Assembly: GCA_028702245.1 (NCBI GenBank)
Contig: JAQVPE010000007.1
Location: 1 to 14,114 of the forward strand
Length of the DNA stretch: 14,114 bases
DNA from: Candidatus Izemoplasmatales bacterium
Lineage (GTDB): Bacteria; Bacillota_I; Bacilli_A; Izemoplasmatales; Hujiaoplasmataceae
Direction: 5' to 3'
Part shown: positions 1-6,469 of the stretch, piece after piece
Layout: every line of letters begins with the position of its first letter
How positions within the stretch are numbered: the first letter of the stretch is position 1
The notes under the pieces: generated by a model
Databases searched by the model: none
What the model was told of the DNA's origin: nothing
What the model saw: the letters and a program-made list of their open reading frames with translations, nothing else
Made by a program: the position numbers and the translations under genes

Positions 1-172
1 AGTGTCTGAGGACATCGAGTTCAAAAACTTCGGGAAGCATTGGTTCGTCTTTTCGGAGATAGTTTTCATCAAGATCGCTTACAGAATAGTTAGAAGCGAA
101 TGGCTTTGGCAGTGAATAACCCTTGCGGTCTGTGACCGAGAGTTCAAAAATCAAACGGTCGTAGTTTACCAT
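1..172 (-). CDS. gcvPB: Glycine dehydrogenase (decarboxylating) subunit 2, N-terminal fragment
   Basis: This is the start of the beta subunit of the two-subunit glycine decarboxylase (P protein). In this family GcvPB carries the PLP lysine, and together with GcvPA it releases CO2 from glycine and loads the aminomethyl group onto lipoyl-GcvH. Only the first 57 residues are visible, beginning MVNYDRLIFELSV and including SLPKPFASNY; the PLP site lies beyond the left edge. The ATG at 172-170 overlaps the end of gcvPA by 7 bp, and a GGAGG ribosome site sits inside the last gcvPA codons, which suggests translational coupling. The identification rests mainly on gene order (gcvT-gcvH-gcvPA-gcvPB) plus an N-terminus typical of GcvPB. 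The gene is truncated by the window edge, not broken. Confidence 0.9.
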   Translation of the reverse strand, partial: MVNYDRLIFELSVTDRKGYSLPKPFASNYSVSDLDENYLRKDEPMLPEVFELDVLRH

Positions 173-1503
173 GATAAGCCTCCGAGGATCCGGCATAGTT
201 CGTCGATCTCGGCCTTGGTCCGTTTCTCGGTGACTGCGAAAGCGACAAGACCTTCAAAGTCTATGGAAAAAGACTCAAGCGGATAGGCTCCGAAGATCTT
301 GGCCTCAAGAAGCGCCTTTTGAATCAGCGCAATGGGTAACTTGGTATGCATCACAAACTCTTTCAAAAAAGGTTTATCGTAAGCGAGGACGAACTTCCCG
401 GTTTCAATCAACTTGTCTTTGAGATAATGGGCTCCCTGATACGAGAGCTCATTGACTTCCTTAAGACCATGTTTTCCCATTAAGGCGAGATAGATAGTGA
501 CGTAAAGGGCCATCAGCGACTGGTTCGAACAAATATTCGAATTCGCCTTCTCCCTCCTGATATGCTGTTCCCGGGCCTGCAAAGTGAGGACATAGGCCCT
601 TCTACCCGCGGCGTCTTTGCTCATGCCGCAGATCCGGCCGGGGAGTTTCCGCACATATTGCTTCAATGTTGCCATATAACCGACCGTGGGGCCGCCAAAA
701 GCCATCGGCATCCCGAGCGCTTGGCAATCGCCGACGGCGATATCAGCCTGATCCTCTCTTGGCGTCTTTAAGACGGCAAGCGTTGAAAGATCGGCGTTTT
801 CGATCAGAAGCGCGCCTTTTTCATGCGCGATTTTAGCTTGTGCTTCAATATCCTCGATGATCCCGAAAAAATTCGGCTTTTGGCTGAGGATGGCGGCCGT
901 GTTCTCATCGGCCAACAATTTAAGAGCCTCTAAATCAGTCTCGCCGTCTTTGATCGGAGCCACAACAAGTTCAAGACCCTTAAAGTGGAGATAGGTCCTG
1001 ATGACCTCGACAGTGTTGGGGTGAACCGCTCCCGAGCAGACGATCTTCTTTCTTCTTGTGATCGCTTCAGCCATGAAACAAGCCTCAGCGGTCGCGGTCG
1101 ACCCATCGTACATCGAGGCATTCGCCGAGTCCATGCCCGTCATGATCTGGATCATCGACTGGAACTCGAAAATGTATTGGAGCGTCCCTTGGGATACTTC
1201 GGGTTGATAAGGTGTATAAGACGTCAAAAACTCCTGTCTTGAAATCAGGGAGTTGATGACGGACGGTTCATAATGATCGTAGGTGCCAAGACCCGCAAAA
1301 ACTGTAAGTTCCTGGTTCTTGCCGGCTATTTCTTTGATTTTTTTTCTGAGTTCGATTTCAGACATCGCTTCAGGGAGATCGTAGTCTTTACTGAAGAAGA
1401 CGTCTCTCGGGACGTCTTGGAACAATTCATCAATCGAACCGGCGTTGATTTGCGCCAGCATTTCCTTGATGTCGGCATCCGTGTGGGGAAAGTATTTGAA
1501 CAT
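166..1503 (-). CDS. gcvPA: Glycine dehydrogenase (decarboxylating) subunit 1
   Basis: This is the alpha subunit of the two-subunit P protein of the cytoplasmic glycine cleavage system. It works with GcvPB to decarboxylate glycine and pass the aminomethyl group to lipoyl-GcvH. Family blocks are intact: GLGTYDHYEPSVI (residues 71-83), YTPYQPEVSQGTLQYIFEFQ (97-116), MYDGSTATAEA (131-141), MAFGGPTVGYMAT (267-279), GRICGMSKD (289-297) and an Arg-rich stretch around 309-327. The 445-residue length matches the Bacillus protein of about 448. I chose the ATG at 1503-1501 because AGGTGG lies 5 bp upstream and the resulting MFKYFPHTDADIKEML aligns with family N-termini. A GTG at 1512 directly follows the gcvH stop and lacks a ribosome site. 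The gene follows gcvH and runs into gcvPB with a 7-bp overlap. Confidence 0.97.
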   Translation of the reverse strand: MFKYFPHTDADIKEMLAQINAGSIDELFQDVPRDVFFSKDYDLPEAMSEIELRKKIKEIAGKNQELTVFAGLGTYDHYEPSVINSLISRQEFLTSYTPYQPEVSQGTLQYIFEFQSMIQIMTGMDSANASMYDGSTATAEACFMAEAITRRKKIVCSGAVHPNTVEVIRTYLHFKGLELVVAPIKDGETDLEALKLLADENTAAILSQKPNFFGIIEDIEAQAKIAHEKGALLIENADLSTLAVLKTPREDQADIAVGDCQALGMPMAFGGPTVGYMATLKQYVRKLPGRICGMSKDAAGRRAYVLTLQAREQHIRREKANSNICSNQSLMALYVTIYLALMGKHGLKEVNELSYQGAHYLKDKLIETGKFVLAYDKPFLKEFVMHTKLPIALIQKALLEAKIFGAYPLESFSIDFEGLVAFAVTEKRTKAEIDELCRILGGLSW

Positions 1504-1512
1504 CAAGTCCAC

Positions 1513-1893
1513 CTATCTCGATATTTTCTGGTAACTTGCCGAATCGAGCAGATTCTCGAGTTCGCTCATATCATCGACGGCGACCTTGATGATCCATGCG
1601 CGATAAGGGTCTTCATTGATCAACTCGGGCTCGCTGACGAGATCCTCGTTGACGGCGATGACAGATCCGGTGACCGGACTCATCAAATCGCTAGCCGCTT
1701 TGACCGACTCAACAGCGCCAAATTCATCTTCAAAAGTAACTTTGGATCCAACTTCCGGCATATCGACAAACACGATCGCTCCGAGCTGTTGTTGGGCAAA
1801 ATCGGTAATGCCAACCAAAACGACATTGCCTTCGATCACTTTTACCCATTCGTGGTCTTCCGAATAATATAGTCCTTCTAACACTGTGCTCAT
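1513..1893 (-). CDS. gcvH: Glycine cleavage system H protein
   Basis: This is the small lipoyl carrier of the glycine cleavage system. It shuttles the aminomethyl group between the P, T and L proteins in the cytoplasm. The 126-residue length is typical. The lipoyl domain shows the N-terminal YYSEDHEWVKV block (residues 9-19), VGITDFAQQQLGAIVFVDMP (27-46) and the modification loop FGAVESVKAASDLMSP. The lysine in ESVKAAS, Lys65, is the expected lipoylation site. The ATG at 1893-1891 has GAGAGGAG about 7 bp upstream. The gene starts 13 bp after gcvT and is followed at once by gcvPA, so it sits inside the operon. The lipoate ligase encoded just upstream (3044-4009) is the likely modifying enzyme. 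Confidence 0.97.
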   Translation of the reverse strand: MSTVLEGLYYSEDHEWVKVIEGNVVLVGITDFAQQQLGAIVFVDMPEVGSKVTFEDEFGAVESVKAASDLMSPVTGSVIAVNEDLVSEPELINEDPYRAWIIKVAVDDMSELENLLDSASYQKISR

Positions 1894-1906
1894 CGTAATT
1901 CTCCTC

Positions 1907-2998
1907 TCACTTTTTATAGTTCTTGACCAGGAACTTTTTGTCCCTGATGAATCCCTGATAATGTTTTTTTCTGATCTCGACAGTGATCTTCGTGCCGATC
2001 TTGGCCTTGTCGCTTCTTAGAAGCGCCAGGGCAATCGGCTTGTTCAAGGAAATCGACAGGTAGCCGGTCGTCACATACCCGACTTCTTCATCGTCTACAA
2101 ATACCTTGTATCCTTGTCTGGGGATAGCCATCTCGCTTAGTTCAATCCCGACCAACCGGCGCTTGCTGCCTTCTTCAAGATCTTTTTGGAGACTGCTTTT
2201 GCCAATGAAATCGCCCTTTTCAAAGTCAACGAAGAATTTGAAACCCGCTTCAAGCGGCGTGATGCTATCAGAAATTTCGTGTCCGTATAACGGCAAGGCC
2301 GCTTCGAAACGCAAAGTGTCCCGGGCACCGAGGCCGCAGGGGGTAACCCCTTCTTGAAGCAATACCTTCCACAGTACGCGGATGGTCTCTGGGTCTGAGT
2401 AGATTTCAAAGCCGTCTTCGCCGGTATACCCGGTCCTAGAGATGATGACTTCCTGTCCCAAGATGTTCGCAAACTTGAAGGTAAAGAAATTCATAGTATC
2501 CAGATTAAGATCAAAAAGCTCATCGAGGATTTGTTCCGCCTTTGGACCTTGGACCGCCACTTCAGCGAAGTCATGCGAGCGGTTGATGACGGCGACTTCA
2601 AAACCACCTTGGTTTTTAAGAAGCCACGAATAATCCTTGTCTTGGTTGCTGGCGTTGACAACCAGAAAACATTCAGTTTCAGATACTTTGTAAACGAGCA
2701 GATCGTCGACGATCGTTCCGTTTTCATAAAGCAACATCCCGTAGACGACCTTGCCGATCTCTTTCGTGGTGATTTCTCCCGAAAAGACGTAATCGACAAA
2801 CCGCAAAGCGTCTTTGCCTTTGACGGTTATTTCGCCCATATGGGAGACATCGAACATCCCGACATTCGTCCTGACCGCTTGGTGTTCTTCGGTGATCTTG
2901 GTGTAGACGATCGGCATCAGATAACCGGCAAAATCTTCGATTCTCGCCCCAAGGGCGACATGTGAATCATACAAACAAGTCTTCATAACCTCACTCAT
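1907..2998 (-). CDS. gcvT: Glycine cleavage system T protein (aminomethyltransferase)
   Basis: GcvT transfers the methylene group from aminomethyl-lipoyl-GcvH to tetrahydrofolate, releasing ammonia and giving 5,10-methylene-THF. The 363-residue protein has the usual layout: FAGYLMPIVY and MFDVSHMGEI near the N-terminus, IVDDLLVYK (residues 96-104) with the acidic pair expected at the folate site, RTGYTGEDGFEIYSD in the middle, GLGARDTLRFEAALPLYGHE, and a C-terminal beta-barrel domain. The ATG at 2998 has AGGGGAA about 6 bp upstream; a second ATG four codons in has no proper ribosome site. It is the first gene of the gcvT-gcvH-gcvPA-gcvPB unit, 45 bp downstream of lplA, and probably has its own promoter in that gap. 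Confidence 0.97.
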   Translation of the reverse strand: MSEVMKTCLYDSHVALGARIEDFAGYLMPIVYTKITEEHQAVRTNVGMFDVSHMGEITVKGKDALRFVDYVFSGEITTKEIGKVVYGMLLYENGTIVDDLLVYKVSETECFLVVNASNQDKDYSWLLKNQGGFEVAVINRSHDFAEVAVQGPKAEQILDELFDLNLDTMNFFTFKFANILGQEVIISRTGYTGEDGFEIYSDPETIRVLWKVLLQEGVTPCGLGARDTLRFEAALPLYGHEISDSITPLEAGFKFFVDFEKGDFIGKSSLQKDLEEGSKRRLVGIELSEMAIPRQGYKVFVDDEEVGYVTTGYLSISLNKPIALALLRSDKAKIGTKITVEIRKKHYQGFIRDKKFLVKNYKK

Positions 2999-3021
2999 CG
3001 TTATTCCCCTTTGCAGATGTA

Positions 3022-3030
3022 ATTATATCA
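3022..3030 (-). promoter_or_regulatory. Extended -10 promoter for gcvT operon
   Basis: On the minus strand, TGATATAAT matches an extended -10 element (TGnTATAAT) exactly. It lies in the 45-bp gap between lplA and gcvT, about 24 bp from the gcvT start. No good -35 hexamer is found 16-18 bp upstream, which is normal for extended -10 promoters. The short leader leaves no room for a glycine riboswitch. Read-through from lplA is also possible, since I see no terminator after lplA. Confidence 0.6.
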
Positions 3031-3043
3031 CAAGCGATAATGC

Positions 3044-4009
3044 TTAAAAAACAATTTCGAGAAAATCAGAAAGCGTCAGATTGTAGATGCATTCTGAAAG
3101 ATCGACGCTGGTCAGCGCCTCGCTGAATGCCGCTTTCGTAAAAGGTTTGTTGATTAGTGGTTTCGTGATCGTTTCGAGATCACCGGTGAGGAAATAATCA
3201 CCGAGAATATTGATCTTCTTGACAATCTGATTCTTGATCACAAAGCTGACTTCGATCAGCCCAGCTTCGACTTTTTTCTTTTTGATGATCGTGTAATCGG
3301 GATTTTTCCCATATATGAAATCCGGATCGAGATAACTCTTCTCGATCGCTTCGATCTTCTTGATCTCGGAACGGTCCAAGATCAATTCCTTGTCGCAAAG
3401 ATTGCGTTCGAGATAGCCTTTGAACGTCTCGATGTCGATCGAGAGATACTCCTTGAGGTTGGTGACGCGGCTTCTTGCGGAGACAATCCCCTTCGTCACT
3501 AGCTTTTCGTTGTCAGGGGTTATCGCCCGCACCATTTCTTCAAGGTCAGTGTCGAAAAGCATTGTTCCATGGACGATGCTTCGGTCCTTGACCCGGTAAA
3601 AGGCGTTTCCCGAGACCTTGAGGCCGCCCACCAAAATATCGTTTCTACCCGAAAATTGAGCGTCTAGCCCCAAACCCTTGAGCAGATCGACAACTTTTCC
3701 TAAATAACTCTCAAAAACAAAAGACTTGTCATAAGTCGGCGATACAAAAGAAAGCATGATGTTGGAAAAGTCCGCATAGACACAACCACCGCCGGATTTT
3801 CGGCGGTAGTATTCGATGCCATTGTTTTTGACGTAATCGAGGTTGACCTCGTTTTCAATCAGTTGATTGCGTCCGAAGATGACTGTCGGTTTGACTTGCC
3901 ATAAGAAGAAATACTCTTCTGGAGGCAAGTTCAAAGCGAGATACTCTTCGGTCGCCAGATAAAAGGAGAGTCTTTTTGTCTCCATAAACGGATATCTGAC
4001 ATTGATCAT
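3044..4009 (-). CDS. lplA: Lipoate-protein ligase (LplA/LplJ family)
   Basis: This enzyme activates lipoate with ATP and attaches it to lysines of lipoyl domains, here most plausibly Lys65 of GcvH. Its 321 residues contain the family motifs in order: GRNQ (46-49), RRKSGGGCVYAD (69-80), GRNDILVGGLKVSGNA (121-136) with the catalytic-type Lys131, HGTMLFDTD (147-155) and KGIVSARSRVTNL (173-185). A C-terminal accessory domain follows from about residue 240. The usual RRxSGGGAVYHD is GCVYAD here, a mild variant at the third and last-but-one positions. The ATG at 4009 has GGGTGA about 6 bp upstream. It precedes gcvT in the same orientation, which supports a GcvH role. Whether it acts directly or through a LipL-type relay cannot be told from the window. 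Confidence 0.93.
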   Translation of the reverse strand: MINVRYPFMETKRLSFYLATEEYLALNLPPEEYFFLWQVKPTVIFGRNQLIENEVNLDYVKNNGIEYYRRKSGGGCVYADFSNIMLSFVSPTYDKSFVFESYLGKVVDLLKGLGLDAQFSGRNDILVGGLKVSGNAFYRVKDRSIVHGTMLFDTDLEEMVRAITPDNEKLVTKGIVSARSRVTNLKEYLSIDIETFKGYLERNLCDKELILDRSEIKKIEAIEKSYLDPDFIYGKNPDYTIIKKKKVEAGLIEVSFVIKNQIVKKINILGDYFLTGDLETITKPLINKPFTKAAFSEALTSVDLSECIYNLTLSDFLEIVF

Positions 4010-4026
4010 TTAGTTCACCCGATGGT

Positions 4027-4035
4027 ATTTTAGCA
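4027..4035 (-). promoter_or_regulatory. Extended -10 promoter for lplA
   Basis: The minus strand reads TGCTAAAAT, an extended -10 with five of six bases of TATAAT, 18 bp before the lplA start. It follows directly on the terminator of the upstream Fic gene, so lplA needs a promoter here. No convincing -35 hexamer is present. Confidence 0.45.
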
Positions 4036-4040
4036 CAAAT

Positions 4041-4073
4041 TCGAAAAAAAAGAGAGTATCATTTACTCTCTTT
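4041..4073 (-). terminator. Rho-independent terminator of the Fic gene
   Basis: A 10-bp stem (4049-4058 with 4064-4073, core GAGAGTA/TACTCTC) encloses a 5-base loop. Its downstream arm runs into a run of T on the minus strand. The hairpin contains the Fic stop codon (4061-4059) in its loop, so the terminator overlaps the 3' end of the gene. Confidence 0.85.
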
Positions 4074-4787
4074 GAGAAACTCTTCGATGCGCTCTTTTTC
4101 GAGGCGGGCCAAAAACTCGGTGAAAGGCATGATATCCTTGTTGATCTTGTATTCATCGATCGTTTGGAAATACTCGTCTCTTTGGCCCTTTGAGACCGAA
4201 ACCGGCAAAAATCCTTCGAGTTCGAGTTGATAGTTGAGGAGCAATCGCGCCAATCTACCGTTCGCATCCATGAAGGGGTAGATTTTGAGGATCTGGAGAT
4301 GGGCGAAAGCAGCCTTCCTAAGTCCCTTCAGTTCGGGGTCGTTTAAGTCAGCATAAAACTGGGACATTTTCTGATAGATTTTGAGATAAGTCGGCGGAAC
4401 GTGCTTCGCTCCCAAAATGAACAAATCCCTAGTCCTGTAAACGCCTCCCGGCATCATTCCCTCAAGCAACTGCTGGTGCAGATCCTTGACGATCGTCTCA
4501 TCGGGTTGGGTTCCATTTTGGACCAGTTTGTGGACCATTTGGATCGCATGGTAATTGTTGATAATTGCCTTGCGCATGTTCTCGCTCTTGTCAGGAAACT
4601 GTCTTGAATGGTCCTCAAGCAAAAAACAGACGTCTTCGTAGCTGAAATCCCCATTGTCGAAACTGGTTGACTCATAGATGTAGTGCTTGTCAAATTGATC
4701 GGTGATGGCTTTGATGGCTTCCTTGGACAAGTTCGCAAGCTTGTCCTGAACCTGCTGCCTAAGTGCTTCAACCTCTTGTACAATCAT
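4059..4787 (-). CDS. Fic-domain protein with His-to-Tyr change at the catalytic site
   Basis: Fic proteins usually transfer AMP or another phosphate-containing group to a target hydroxyl. This 242-residue protein has the family layout: a class II-like N-terminal inhibitory motif STSFDN (residues 40-45; family form S/TxxxE G/N), the substrate flap GGVYRTRDLFILGAKHVPP (114-132), and the core helix HLQILKIYPFMDANGRLAR (163-181). The family motif HPFxDGNGRxxR appears as YPFMDANGRLAR. Tyr170 (codon TAC at 4280-4278) replaces the general-base His and Ala175 replaces Gly, while Arg178 and Arg181 of the phosphate site remain. The reading frame is intact, so this is either an inactive relative or an enzyme of altered chemistry. 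The ATG at 4787 has AGGTGATC upstream. It has its own terminator; the neighbours give no clear partner. Confidence 0.9.
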   Translation of the reverse strand: MIVQEVEALRQQVQDKLANLSKEAIKAITDQFDKHYIYESTSFDNGDFSYEDVCFLLEDHSRQFPDKSENMRKAIINNYHAIQMVHKLVQNGTQPDETIVKDLHQQLLEGMMPGGVYRTRDLFILGAKHVPPTYLKIYQKMSQFYADLNDPELKGLRKAAFAHLQILKIYPFMDANGRLARLLLNYQLELEGFLPVSVSKGQRDEYFQTIDEYKINKDIMPFTEFLARLEKERIEEFLKESK

Positions 4788-4835
4788 TTTTTGATCACCT
4801 CATATATATTTTTCAAATATCGCTAGACTTAGTGG

Positions 4836-4866
4836 AAGAAAAAAGCAACCGAAAAAGTTGCTTTTT
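4836..4866 (-). terminator. Rho-independent terminator of the membrane-protein gene
   Basis: The minus strand forms a stem of AAAAAGCAAC with GTTGCTTTTT around a 7-base loop (4840-4849 with 4857-4866), followed by a T run. The upstream arm shares two bases with the stop codon of the membrane-protein gene (4867-4865), leaving almost no 3' untranslated sequence. Confidence 0.85.
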
Positions 4867-6121
4867 AGGCATTGACGTTATCATATGCAGATTTGACGAT
4901 CTGATAGACAACCTCCTTGGGAATATCCCCATAGTTATTGGCCTTGAACCAGAGATCGTCGCGCGTGCTCTTGTTCTTGGATATCGTGGGGTATTTGATG
5001 ATCAGGCGGATGCCTTTCTCAAGCTCATACTTGAAGGCCATCCGGTAGTAGTTGCCATAGTTCATGAGGACCAGGAAAGGCTTCCTATCAACATAGAACG
5101 TTATTTTTTCATCGGCGAGTTTGGTAACTACCTGCGGCAGTTCCCGGACATAGCCAACGAGTTGATCAAAAGTCGGATCGAGCGGTTTGAACATCTTCGG
5201 TTTCTCGATGTAGTACTCGATCGAGGACACTTGCTTGTCCTGATTTTGGGTTTTGCTGAACTCGGGATCGACATCGACATCTTCGTAGAGGATGTTCGTC
5301 GGATCGAGATTCTGTTCTCCGGAGACGATCGTTTGTTCCTTGGAGACGATCAATGTCTTCTTTCCATCAGGTCTTGTCTGGACCACCGTCTCTTCGCCTT
5401 TTTTACCTTTTCTGGAAACTGGTTGTTGGGAAATCGGCTTGCCGAGAGACTTGAGATCATCGATTTCCGCTTCCAATGCTTTCTCGGCGGCCCGATTCTT
5501 TCCCTTAACCTTGATCACGATCAAATGGACAATCGCAAAAATGAGGGTCACTCCAAAGATGCCAATGTATAAGAAAGTGTAAAGACCTTGATACCAAGCG
5601 TCAGTGATCAAAATGGCCCTGACGTAATAACTGACACCCATCCCGATCGCCATCAGCTCGAAAAGCAAAATGAAGATCATCACCCGGCCAAAGTTCTTCT
5701 GGCGTCTGAATCCTGCCGAGAGCATGTGGCCAAACACGATGATATTGACCAAGACGAAGCCGACGCCGATCAAATAGATGAGATTGGTCGTCGAAGGATC
5801 GGCCGCATAGATGAAGAGGAAAATCACTAGCGGATAGACAAGAGCGGCAATCGCGTAAGCGAACATCGGCAGAAAGGCGGTGTGGGCCGTTCCCGGAACC
5901 ACATGACCGTACTTTCTTTGCTCTTTGTTGGCGACGATGAGGAAGATCAAACTGAAAATCAACATCAAACCGCCAATTCCGGCCTTAATATATAATTCAT
6001 TGTCGCTCATCAACGGAAACGTGAGGCCCCACCACAGGGACAGATTATTCCAGGGGATGGCGACCAGGGATACAAGCAACAATGATAAAATGATCACGAT
6101 GCTTCCAAAAAGCTTTTTCAT
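4865..6121 (-). CDS. Six-helix membrane protein with soluble C-terminal domain, function unknown
   Basis: I do not recognise a named family for the full protein. The 418 residues show six hydrophobic segments, at about 5-25, 44-64, 82-107, 113-136, 146-168 and 181-205. A charged linker follows (206-300), then a compact soluble domain (about 300-418) containing DEKITFYVDRKPFLVLMNYG, KYPTISKNKSTRDDLWFKAN and IPKEVVYQIVKSAYDNV. The last part is faintly like small YjbR-type DNA-binding-fold domains, a weak guess. A TTG further upstream at 6151 overlaps the -10 box, so it cannot be the start. The ATG at 6121 has AGGGGTG upstream and begins MKKLFGSIVIIL. A perfect consensus promoter precedes it, and it is divergent from a TetR regulator. 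The C-terminal domain is likely cytoplasmic. Confidence 0.85.
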   Translation of the reverse strand: MKKLFGSIVIILSLLLVSLVAIPWNNLSLWWGLTFPLMSDNELYIKAGIGGLMLIFSLIFLIVANKEQRKYGHVVPGTAHTAFLPMFAYAIAALVYPLVIFLFIYAADPSTTNLIYLIGVGFVLVNIIVFGHMLSAGFRRQKNFGRVMIFILLFELMAIGMGVSYYVRAILITDAWYQGLYTFLYIGIFGVTLIFAIVHLIVIKVKGKNRAAEKALEAEIDDLKSLGKPISQQPVSRKGKKGEETVVQTRPDGKKTLIVSKEQTIVSGEQNLDPTNILYEDVDVDPEFSKTQNQDKQVSSIEYYIEKPKMFKPLDPTFDQLVGYVRELPQVVTKLADEKITFYVDRKPFLVLMNYGNYYRMAFKYELEKGIRLIIKYPTISKNKSTRDDLWFKANNYGDIPKEVVYQIVKSAYDNVNA

Positions 6122-6150
6122 TTTTTCACCCCTTGATTTTGTATATAACA

Positions 6151-6179
6151 ATTATATAACGCTAGTAAATGGATGTCAA
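6151..6179 (-). promoter_or_regulatory. Consensus sigma-A promoter for the membrane-protein gene
   Basis: On the minus strand, TTGACA (6179-6174) and TATAAT (6156-6151) are both perfect consensus hexamers separated by exactly 17 bp. The predicted start point, about 7 bases past the -10 box, leaves a leader of about 20-25 bases ahead of the ATG at 6121. This is the strongest promoter in the window by sequence and implies either high expression or control by a repressor. Confidence 0.9.
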
Positions 6180-6282
6180 CCGAGTTTCATGTTTATTCCC
6201 GATACTTTTGCGGATTTATTTAACAACAGTGAACACATAGCTAATAACGAATCATCAGCACTCCCATTCACTAAAAAAATTG

Positions 6283-6372
6283 ATAATTATTCGACAATTA
6301 ACATAATATAATGACAATAACAAAATATTTTTCAAACCTAAGCCGAACAACTTGCATCGCAATAATTATTCG
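6283..6372. repeat. 11-bp direct repeat pair, second copy inside a promoter
   Basis: ATAATTATTCG occurs at 6283-6293 and again at 6362-6372, 79 bp apart. The second copy lies in the spacer between the -35 and -10 boxes of the TetR gene promoter, and its core AATAATTATT is a perfect palindrome. This placement fits a repressor operator, but AT-rich sequence produces such matches easily. Confidence 0.5.
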
Positions 6373-6422
6373 TGTATAATGAATGTGTAAATTATTTATT
6401 GCCGTATCCCGGGAAGTTCGGC
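6342..6422. repeat. 7-bp inverted repeat flanking the TetR promoter
   Basis: GCCGAAC at 6342-6348 and its complement GTTCGGC at 6416-6422 bracket the TetR gene promoter (6352-6380). Both copies are GC-rich islands in AT-rich surroundings, which makes chance less likely. They could be paired operator half-sites for looping, or simply part of a larger leader structure. Confidence 0.45.
6352..6380 (+). promoter_or_regulatory. Promoter of the TetR-family gene
   Basis: TTGCAT (6352-6357, four of six matches to TTGACA) and TATAAT (6375-6380, perfect) are separated by 17 bp. The predicted transcript begins near 6387 and has a leader of about 80 bases. Confidence 0.8.
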
Positions 6423-6424
6423 AA
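6399..6424 (+). promoter_or_regulatory. Imperfect palindrome in the TetR gene leader
   Basis: TTGCCG (6399-6404) and CGGCAA (6419-6424) form inverted arms around a central TCCCGGGA palindrome. It lies just past the predicted transcription start. This may be an autoregulatory TetR-type operator or a leader hairpin; the arms are set asymmetrically around the centre. Confidence 0.4.
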
Positions 6425-6469
6425 CTATAATTTCAAATTCAAGCGGCCTAGCCCAAAGGAGGGAAAAAG

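Larger units (their letters stand above)
6180..6469 (+). promoter_or_regulatory. AT-rich intergenic regulatory region and TetR-gene leader
   Basis: Together with the promoter at 6151-6179, this is the only gene-free stretch longer than 300 bases (6122-6469). It holds two back-to-back promoters, several short repeats listed separately, and a roughly 80-base leader ahead of the TetR gene. Bases 6182-6340 are strongly AT-rich with scattered stop codons. I see no convincing small gene or RNA there. An AAAGGAGG ribosome site lies just before the ATG at 6470. Confidence 0.6.

Noticed and set aside
1273..1872. A plus-strand reading frame of 199 codons
   Set aside because: It is antisense to gcvPA and gcvH, whose protein motifs are unmistakable.
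2999..3043. A glycine riboswitch ahead of gcvT
   Set aside because: Only 45 bases separate lplA and gcvT, with no paired aptamer structure; a single glycine aptamer alone needs far more.
4251..4303. Fic gene as a pseudogene
   Set aside because: The frame is uninterrupted over 242 codons with a ribosome site, intact flap and core, and a terminator. Point changes at the active site alone do not show decay.
4763..5572. A plus-strand reading frame of 269 codons
   Set aside because: It runs antisense to the membrane-protein gene and through that gene's terminator, with no ribosome site; the composition is that of a codon-bias shadow.
5925..6311. A plus-strand reading frame of 128 codons reaching into the divergent intergenic region
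   Set aside because: It begins antisense to the membrane-protein gene, crosses the consensus promoter, has no ribosome site, and its downstream part is simply AT-rich intergenic DNA.
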